A stretch of DNA of 26,607 nucleotides from an uncultured Lentisphaeria bacterium (GTDB lineage: Bacteria > Verrucomicrobiota > Lentisphaeria > Oligosphaerales > Oligosphaeraceae), in the NCBI GenBank assembly GCA_934661755.1, contig CAKUJM010000038.1, forward strand, positions 1-26,607, given 5' to 3'. The position numbers were made by a program, and so were the translations under genes. A model generated the notes under the pieces. It was not told the origin of the DNA. It did no database searches and saw only the letters and a list, made by a program, of their open reading frames with translations. Numbering within the stretch: position 1 is the stretch's first letter; every line of letters starts with the position of its first letter. Positions 10,145 to 16,042 of the stretch are shown in pieces.

Positions 10145-10166
10145 TATAGTACAGTTTGGTATAGTA
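10140..10166. repeat. TATAG pentamer cluster after the kinase gene
   Basis: Starting at the kinase stop codon, the sequence runs in 5-bp steps as TATAG, TATAG, TACAG, TTTGG, TATAG. This is the same motif seen in the three clusters upstream of 7374. With those, it brackets the three-gene locus. Confidence 0.55.
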
Positions 10167-10168
10167 AC

Positions 10169-10204
10169 TGCACGCCTCCTTTTTTATTCTGCAGGAGACG
10201 TGCA
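10169..10204. terminator. Hairpin between convergent kinase and sialidase-like genes
   Basis: TGCACG (10169-10174) pairs with CGTGCA (10199-10204), extended by CTCCT and AGGAG after one mismatch, around a T-rich loop. Its position between two convergent genes fits a bidirectional terminator, though a run of T after the stem is missing on both strands. Confidence 0.4.
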
Positions 10205-10244
10205 ATCATTCGCCATTCCAGCCATTGGCTGGCTGCATCATCGG

Positions 10245-11849
10245 TCAATGGCAGTCGATATCGTGGATGCGGATGCAGTTTTGGACGGTCTGGCTTCCCT
10301 GGGGCCAGATTACGGGCGAGTAGAGGCCGCCGAAAGCGATCTTGAAGAGGATATCTTCCTCCAGAGTCGCCGTATTGTTCTTGAAGGTGACATCGCATTT
10401 TCCCCGGGCAAGCCGGATTTGGAATGGTTCATCCTCATGCAACGCGAGGGTTCCCAGCTCCATTTCCCGTCCGCTGGTCGAGCGGAGGATGCAGCGGTCG
10501 CAATCAGCCTCCGGGTCGAAGCGCAGCATCAGGACCGCACCGTTCCGGGTTTTTCCGCCGAGCGTCAGCAATGGGAAATCGGATTCCGTGCGCACTTGCG
10601 CCTTGGCGGAGAACTGCAGCGTCACCCGTCCGGACTTGACCATTTCAGGGGTCGCCAGCACTGGCGCCGTGCCCTCGATTCTGCTCAGGATCAGCGTTCC
10701 ATTCTCATACCGGGCGCCCGGGCGGCTTTTCCGCAGCATCATGAACGGCTGCCGGAAATCCGGCAGCTTCTCCACAACTGAGGCCCCGATGAAATCCGGG
10801 TAGGTATATGCGACGTACAATTTGCCATTTTCCGTAAAGCCATTAGGGTAGAAGGCCCGTCCGCCCTCCGGCTGGATCTCCGGGCCGGGCAGCAGCAGAT
10901 CCGGGTCGCCAGTCGGGGAGAAGAACAGCGACAAATGGTAGCGGTCATAGGAGATATGTTCCGGCACCCCCCGCGGCCAGTCGTTCATGGCCATCAGCAT
11001 GGGTCCGCCGAGGCTTTCCGCGTAGCAGCGGCTGACGATGGTTTCCACCTCCACGGGGCGCGCGTCGCTCCAGGTCTCGCCGTCGTCGTCGCTTTCCGCA
11101 TAGAGAAGCAGGTGTTCCGGCTGGATTGAGGGATTCTCCGCCGTCGGAGTGTTGTTGCGGATCAGCATGCCCAATTTTCCGGGGGCGGCGCGGTAGACCA
11201 TGGGTTCCCAGAGCGTCGGGCGGTCCAGCGGGAATTTTTCCGGCGTGACGCCGAAGCTGCTCCACGGCGCTGCCTGGACGGGGCGGCTCCAGTGCCAGTT
11301 TCGACCGCCGTCGCGGCTGATGAGCACTATCGCATAGCGGCACAGCCCATTCATTTTTTCCGGAAGGCTTGCCGGGAAAAACAAGGTCCCGTCACCCTCG
11401 GCAAGGCCATGGTTGGTAGGGAATGCAACCGTACCCTCCGGGAGGCCGGCGTCGTCGACAACCCGGTTGCGGAACTTCACCGCGTCCTGGCTGCTTGCCA
11501 CATAAGTTGTCCGTGTCACGGTATCGCACCAGGCGACAAACAAGGTCCCGTTGAATTGCAGGAACGAAGGCTGCCACTGGCGGTCGGAAAGGACGGGCTC
11601 GTCGCAATGCTCCGGACCGAAGAGCTTCTCCGCCGGGGACCAGCGTTTGAAATCCGGCGAGGTGCTGATGAAGTTGTATTGGCCGGGAACGCCTTCGCTG
11701 CCGGTGCGGTTGGCATTCCAGGCGGCGACATAGCGGTCCTTGAAATGGATGATGTCCACGCAGTGGTTGTAGCGCAGGTAAGGAGCTTTGCCGTTGCGTG
11801 GAAAGTAGATCGTCGAGAAGGATACTGTCGGGTCGTAGAGCTTCAGCAT
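10245..11849 (-). CDS. BNR-repeat sialidase-like beta-propeller protein
   Basis: 534 residues. The start is fixed by GGAGG seven bases before the ATG. At least two Asp-box (BNR) motifs are visible, 'SRDGGRNWHW' and 'SDDDGETWSD', typical of the six-bladed propeller of sialidases and related glycoside hydrolases. Roughly the last 150 residues look like a beta-rich accessory domain. No signal peptide or membrane segment is seen, so it would act in the cytoplasm unless exported by another route. The substrate cannot be told from sequence: BNR propellers include sialidases, other glycosidases and non-enzymatic proteins, and I did not identify a full Arg triad. It is followed by a convergent kinase gene and preceded by a 338-base gap. 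Confidence 0.8.
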   Translation of the reverse strand: MLKLYDPTVSFSTIYFPRNGKAPYLRYNHCVDIIHFKDRYVAAWNANRTGSEGVPGQYNFISTSPDFKRWSPAEKLFGPEHCDEPVLSDRQWQPSFLQFNGTLFVAWCDTVTRTTYVASSQDAVKFRNRVVDDAGLPEGTVAFPTNHGLAEGDGTLFFPASLPEKMNGLCRYAIVLISRDGGRNWHWSRPVQAAPWSSFGVTPEKFPLDRPTLWEPMVYRAAPGKLGMLIRNNTPTAENPSIQPEHLLLYAESDDDGETWSDARPVEVETIVSRCYAESLGGPMLMAMNDWPRGVPEHISYDRYHLSLFFSPTGDPDLLLPGPEIQPEGGRAFYPNGFTENGKLYVAYTYPDFIGASVVEKLPDFRQPFMMLRKSRPGARYENGTLILSRIEGTAPVLATPEMVKSGRVTLQFSAKAQVRTESDFPLLTLGGKTRNGAVLMLRFDPEADCDRCILRSTSGREMELGTLALHEDEPFQIRLARGKCDVTFKNNTATLEEDILFKIAFGGLYSPVIWPQGSQTVQNCIRIHDIDCH

Positions 11850-12187
11850 GATAGCGCCTCCAATGTCATTTGCGTGCAGCGACGATGTGGCCTGGCATCT
11901 CCAGCGTGATGGCCACCTCCTTGCACCTCTTCATACTGTACATCCCGGATTCCGGACGACTGAGGCCATTTTCCTTTTCCGGAGTCGAAGGAGCCCATGG
12001 TACATGTCACGCACTGATCCCGATGGCCGGCAATTGTCCTTGGACGTTGTCCGCGCACCCACGCGGCCAGGACAGTACGCATGTCAAGAAAAACCGGCGG
12101 CAGGAGTTGAATCCCGACGCCGGTCCAAGGTTTCAGCGCCACCACGATTTGGTGGTGTCGCCGCATTGTCATTGTCTTGCGGAGATG
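11850..12187. other. 338-base gap with little recognisable content
   Basis: Between two minus-strand genes. It includes the GGAGG ribosome site of the sialidase-like gene (11857-11861) and a weak hairpin, CCACCA (12139-12144) with TGGTGG (12150-12155), downstream of the next gene. No convincing gene, promoter or repeat was found. Confidence 0.5.
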
Positions 12188-13030
12188 CTATTTCTTGCCT
12201 TCAGCCATCGCCTCAGGGATTGCGGTCTTGTAGTTGTCCTTGGTGATCAGGGCATAGCGCTTGTCGAAGACTGCCTGGTCGGAGGACGGGATGCTGTCGT
12301 CATATACGGCGCTGCGCTTGCTGACCACCACGCAGATAAGCTCGCCGGTCTGCTTGCCGCCATCCTGGAAGACAGCGCCGCAATCATCGGGGTTGGCGCA
12401 GTTTGCCAAGGCGACCTTCTTGCCCTTGAGCTGGGCCATGGATGCGGCCAGCGGCACCATCGGCGGCAGCTGGTTGAGCACCACAATCACCTCGGCATCC
12501 TTGGCGCGGCCCACCAGATCCTTGAGCTGCTGCGGAGTCATCATGCCCATTTCGCCCATCATCGGCGGCATCGGGGGGATTTCGTTGCCGTTGGAGTCCT
12601 TCTGCGGCGCGGGCTTGGCGATCTTCTTCGGGGTGATGTAGAGCTCGTCGACCTCGACGCCGGTTCCCAGTCCCTCCTTCAGGCCGATCAGGCCGTAGTC
12701 GTCACGCTTCTGGGGCAGCTCTTCGCCCCACGAGTCAAAGTAGTTGTTGGCATCCACGAGGACCGCGACCTTCTTCAATCCCGGGATCTGGCGGGCGATT
12801 TCCTGTCCAAGCATCTTGTGTTCGACTTTGATGTAGCGCTGCTCGCGTGCGATCGCGGCGTCATCGCCGCCGAAGTTCTTGGTCGCATTCCACAGCGCGC
12901 AGCCGATGGCCAGGATTGCGCCGATGATTGCCAGCGGCTGGCCGATGGCCGCGCCTTTTTTCTGGATGTTCATGCCATACAATGCGATGGCGATACCGAT
13001 GACCATGATGATGATGCAGGGTATAGACAT
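12188..13030 (-). CDS. Two-TM membrane protein with alpha/beta soluble domain, function unknown
   Basis: 280 residues. The start is supported by AGAGG about 9 bases before the ATG. Two hydrophobic segments lie at roughly residues 3-19 and 32-47, followed by a soluble part. The soluble part has several hydrophobic strands ('KVAVLVDA', 'AEVIVVLNQL', 'KKVALANC', 'ELICVVVSK') separated by helices, like a Rossmann-type or periplasmic-binding-protein-like fold. A Pro/Met-rich loop ('PPMPPMMGEMGMM') interrupts the middle. I do not recognise the family. The arrangement could be a membrane-tethered sensor or binding protein, but no ligand or partner is evident from its neighbours. Confidence 0.8.
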   Translation of the reverse strand: MSIPCIIIMVIGIAIALYGMNIQKKGAAIGQPLAIIGAILAIGCALWNATKNFGGDDAAIAREQRYIKVEHKMLGQEIARQIPGLKKVAVLVDANNYFDSWGEELPQKRDDYGLIGLKEGLGTGVEVDELYITPKKIAKPAPQKDSNGNEIPPMPPMMGEMGMMTPQQLKDLVGRAKDAEVIVVLNQLPPMVPLAASMAQLKGKKVALANCANPDDCGAVFQDGGKQTGELICVVVSKRSAVYDDSIPSSDQAVFDKRYALITKDNYKTAIPEAMAEGKK

Positions 13031-13471
13031 GTTATGATTCCTCTGTCGTTTGGATGTTTAGGGATCTATTCTGGAGAAAAAATCGCGTCCGGAGCCGTCC
13101 GGCGCGACAACTGGCACATGAAACCACAAAACCAAAGAACAACCGTAAGTTAATGCATAAATTGGATTTTTCTAGATAGAGTGCCATTTTTTCCCGAAAA
13201 AGGGGTGTATTTGCCATTTTGCGGCATTTTCCGCATTTTTTTTTTGGAAGCGTCGGAGTGGGCCTTTGGGATGCCTGTGGACAGACCGATCGGGAAATGA
13301 CGAAATTGTGGCGCAAAAAGAACCGCCACCGCGGCTTCAGGAATTTTTCAGGCATTATAATATTCGCATTGCGGAGCCCTTCCGCAGGATGCGCCGTCCT
13401 GTCTCCGGATCCACAGGCCATCCGGGCGCATCCGAACCATAGCCAACCACCCCAAAATAAGGAAAAAGACA
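13031..13471. promoter_or_regulatory. 441-base divergent intergenic region with a candidate promoter
   Basis: It separates a minus-strand membrane protein from a plus-strand lipoprotein gene, so it should hold promoters for both. TATAAT at 13356-13361 is a good -10 element for the lipoprotein gene, but the -35 region ahead of it (around 13334-13339) is poor. Homopolymer A and T runs occur at 13191-13252. No gene is supported. Confidence 0.4.
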
Positions 13472-13864
13472 ATGAAGAAATTTCTGGCAATTGCCGCCTG
13501 CGCATCCGCAGTGATGCTCACCGGTTGTATCGCCGGCGTGTGCACCAGCAATGGCGGCGTGTCCGTCCTGGGCGGCGGCCTCTACAGCGAGACCGCAGGC
13601 AACGCCATGCTGCAGCCGACCGTCCGCAAGGACTACACGGTCGTCAAGCGCGATGTCACCGCCAGCGCCGATCTGCTGAGCGTCTTTGCCCTGGTCAACT
13701 TTGGTGACGCCTCCTATTCCACCCTGAAGGCCGCCGCCCTGCAGCAGGCCCCCGGCGCCAATGACCTGATCGATGTCAAGATGGACTACCAGATGAACAA
13801 CATCATCGGCATCAACAAGGTCAAGGTCACCATGACCGCCACTGCCGTCAAGTTCGACAAGTAG
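13472..13864 (+). CDS. Small lipoprotein (TRL/DUF6567-like)
   Basis: 130 residues. The start follows AAGGAA by 7 bases. A lipoprotein signal is clear: MKK, a hydrophobic stretch, then the lipobox 'LTGC' with Cys19 as the lipidated residue. The mature part is rich in Gly, Ala and Val; 'GDASYSTLKAAAL' and the strands near the C-terminus resemble small bacterial lipoproteins of the TRL or DUF6567 type. That family call is tentative. It is probably anchored in a membrane facing the periplasm; its function is unknown. It is followed by a strong intrinsic terminator, so it is likely transcribed alone. Confidence 0.85.
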   Translation: MKKFLAIAACASAVMLTGCIAGVCTSNGGVSVLGGGLYSETAGNAMLQPTVRKDYTVVKRDVTASADLLSVFALVNFGDASYSTLKAAALQQAPGANDLIDVKMDYQMNNIIGINKVKVTMTATAVKFDK

Positions 13865-13901
13865 TCCTGACTGGCGGATATTGTTGAATGGCTGCTCCCG
13901 T

Positions 13902-13939
13902 GCCCCCTGCCTGGGTGGTGCGGGGGCGGCTTTTTTTTT
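13902..13939 (+). terminator. Intrinsic terminator after the lipoprotein gene
   Basis: GCCCCC (13902-13907) pairs with GGGGGC (13922-13927), with additional pairing inside the loop, followed after GGC by nine T residues (13931-13939). This is a classical rho-independent terminator, 38 bases past the stop codon. Confidence 0.8.
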
Positions 13940-13945
13940 GGGGGG

Positions 13946-14068
13946 TGCGGCAGCCGCACGAAAGCCCGGGAGAAGCGGTTGCAGCCGTTCAAGCCGCAGT
14001 ACACCTTGGACGAATCCCGGCGCATGCGGTCCATCGCCGACAATACCGGCGCGGACGATGCCAATTAA
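13946..14068 (+). pseudogene. Possible C-terminal coding remnant
   Basis: This 40-codon open frame ends in TAA at 14066-14068. Nearly every third base is G or C, as in the real genes here, and it encodes a natural-looking charged peptide ending 'RRMRSIADNTGADDAN'. No start codon or ribosome site is visible; upstream it runs into the terminator's T/G tract. It may be the tail of a broken gene or chance. No family is recognised. Confidence 0.3.
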
Positions 14069-14188
14069 TTCACGGCGGCAAAAGCAAAATCACCGCAATA
14101 GCATATATTAAGCCGTCTTGTGTTATGCGGACTGGTGAAAAAATCGGCCGTGTCCATCGCCGGCCAAAACATCTAATTTTTATCAGCC

Positions 14189-14422
14189 TGTAGATAACTT
14201 GTAAACAACCCTGTTGATAAGCTGTAGATTTTTCTGTAGATAACTTTGTCTACAGGATGAACTCCATCTTCTCTTTAGACTTCCATACAATGACAACACC
14301 ATGGCAATAAACAAATTGTCATGGTTATCTACAGCCGATGCCCGCAATAATACTAAGACAAATAGATCTTTAAATTTAATAACAGCACTCTTTAAGGCGT
14401 CCTCATGCGGGGCTGTAAATAA
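14189..14422. other. Candidate chromosomal replication origin (oriC) with DnaA boxes
   Basis: Five DnaA-box-like 9-mers lie in the same orientation at helical spacing: TGTAGATAA 14189, TGTAAACAA 14200, TGTTGATAA 14212, TGTAGATTT 14223 and TGTAGATAA 14235 (steps of 11, 12, 11 and 12). Opposite-strand boxes follow: TTGTCTACA 14246-14254 and an exact TTATCTACA at 14325-14333. Another TGTAAATAA is at 14414-14422. An AT-rich unwinding candidate lies at 14343-14397 and contains GATCTTTAAATTT (14365-14377), similar to the E. coli 13-mers. An inverted repeat, CCATGGCAAT (14299-14308) and ATTGTCATGG (14315-14324), abuts the TTATCTACA box. dnaN begins 168 bases later. No dnaA gene is in the window. Confidence comes from box density and phasing. 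Confidence 0.8.
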
Positions 14423-14589
14423 CCTGGTTGCAGTGAAGCCGGTAGATCGGGTGGCAGGATTGCATGGCATCCGCCACCGCGTGCTGTTGCAGAAAATCTT
14501 TTCCATGGCGCAGCGGCTGTTTTTACGCCATGGCCCCGCCTTTTTCCGGCGGTTTAATCGCACGGGAACAACTCAGCAATATAATAATC

Positions 14590-15729
14590 ATGCGTTTCAT
14601 AGTCACCACTGAAAATCTTCTGGCCGGCACCAAGCGGGTGCAGAATGCGGTCAGCTCCAAGCCGATCACCCCGATTCTGAACAACATCCTGATCGAGGCC
14701 AGGGACGGCCAGCTTTGCCTGACCGCGTACGACAACGAGATGCGCATCACCACCGCGGTGAGCGCCATGGTGACCGAGGAAGGCGCCATCACCCTCCCGG
14801 CCAAGAATTTTGCCAGCATCGTTGGCGCCCAGCAGTCCGGCGACATCTCGATTGAGAATGACGAAGGCGACACCGATGTCCGTTTATCCTGCCACAAGGT
14901 GAAGTACCAGCTCAATGGAATCAGCGCGGTTGATTTCCCCCAGGCCGACAACTTCGAGGAGGAATGGAGTTTCACCATCCCCGGCAACGAGCTGGTTGAC
15001 AGCCTGAGGCGGGTCAACTATGCGCGCAGCGAGGATGAAAACCGCAAGGCGCTCAACGGAATCTACGTGTCGCTCAAGGACGGCATCCGCACCGTTGCCG
15101 CCACTGACGGCCGCCGTCTGGCGCTCACCGAACAGACGATCGAGAATGGGCCGCAGGATCTCAGGCCTCCGCTGGCCGATGGCGATGAGGCGGCGGCGCC
15201 GCGCGCCTGTGACTTCATCCTGCCCAATAAAGTGGTCTCGGAGCTGATTGGTTCGGTGGATCAATCGAAGGAGGTGAAGATCCACCTCACCGGGGCGATG
15301 GCGGTCTTCGAAAATGGCGCCACCACCATCATGAGCAAGCTGGTGGAGCAGAGCTATCCGAACTACCGTTCGGTGGTTCCGGTCAACTTCGCCAACCAGG
15401 TCACCATCCCGCGGGCGTTGCTGATTGAAGTCCTCAAGCGCGCCAAGACGGTGGTCAGCACCAGCGACAGCTCGGTCACCCTCAATATCCAGGACAACCA
15501 GCTTGAGCTGTCCGCGTCGTCTTCTGAAAAGGGGTCGTTTGTCGAGACCATCGATGTCAAGCTGGAGGGCGAGCCCATCACCATTTCGCTCAATCCCGAC
15601 TACCTGGCAGATCCTCTCCGGGTGCTGGCGTGCGATGATTTCGTGATCAAATACAACAATGGCTTCACTCCGGTGGAGATCACCGGCGATCCCGGATTCA
15701 TCTACATCCTCATGCCGATGCGCAATTGA
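14590..15729 (+). CDS. dnaN: DNA polymerase III beta sliding clamp
   Basis: 379 residues, the usual length for the family. The beta clamp is a ring-shaped dimer that encircles DNA and tethers the replicative polymerase. Diagnostic segments include the start 'MRFIVTTENLL' with 'PILNNILIEA', the central 'GIYVSLKDG' followed by 'VAATDGRRLAL', and the C-terminal 'ILMPMR' that forms part of the partner-binding pocket. The chosen ATG gives the family N-terminus; a longer frame to 14464 only adds origin sequence. There is no strong ribosome site. It lies just downstream of the oriC candidate, as dnaN often does, but without dnaA, recF or gyrB beside it. Confidence 0.97.
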   Translation: MRFIVTTENLLAGTKRVQNAVSSKPITPILNNILIEARDGQLCLTAYDNEMRITTAVSAMVTEEGAITLPAKNFASIVGAQQSGDISIENDEGDTDVRLSCHKVKYQLNGISAVDFPQADNFEEEWSFTIPGNELVDSLRRVNYARSEDENRKALNGIYVSLKDGIRTVAATDGRRLALTEQTIENGPQDLRPPLADGDEAAAPRACDFILPNKVVSELIGSVDQSKEVKIHLTGAMAVFENGATTIMSKLVEQSYPNYRSVVPVNFANQVTIPRALLIEVLKRAKTVVSTSDSSVTLNIQDNQLELSASSSEKGSFVETIDVKLEGEPITISLNPDYLADPLRVLACDDFVIKYNNGFTPVEITGDPGFIYILMPMRN

Positions 15730-15736
15730 CTTTGGG

Positions 15737-15778
15737 TGCCATTGGCTGAACCAGGCGCCGGGGCGCAGTTGGCATTTT
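15737..15778 (+). terminator. Possible terminator after dnaN
   Basis: An outer stem, TGCCA (15737-15741) with TGGCA (15770-15774), encloses a perfect inner stem GCGCC-GG-GGCGC (15755-15766). Four T residues follow directly (15775-15778). It lies 8 bases past the dnaN stop. The stem is interrupted, so efficiency is uncertain. Confidence 0.45.
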
Positions 15779-15865
15779 CTCCGGAATGCCCCGTTGTGGA
15801 TCCGACAGTGGCTTTTCCCTTGTCGGCGCTACGGGTTTTCCCAGGCGCAAAAACTCTGCGGATAC

Positions 15866-15894
15866 TTGAAAAAAAAACGTTTTTTTAGTATAAT
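15866..15894 (+). promoter_or_regulatory. Consensus-like sigma70 promoter for the secreted-protein/pseudopilin gene row
   Basis: TTGAAA (15866-15871), a 17-base spacer, then a perfect TATAAT (15889-15894). The spacer includes a symmetrical A-run/CG/T-run (about 15870-15886) that would give curved DNA. The start codon of the next gene is about 150 bases downstream, leaving room for a regulated leader. Confidence 0.75.
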
Positions 15895-16042
15895 ATACAA
15901 AAACACGCACCTCAATCCAGGGGAACACGCGGCTGTGAAGACGGTGATTTTCTGTCATAGCCAGTGATTTTGGGGGCGTACCGGGGATATGCGGCCGGAA
16001 ATGGCATCAGCATCACGGACTTCCAGCGAAAAAAGACAACCA

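Noticed and set aside
13032..13505. 157-residue minus-strand frame in the divergent intergenic region
   Set aside because: Low-complexity composition, no ribosome site, and it overlaps the lipoprotein start.
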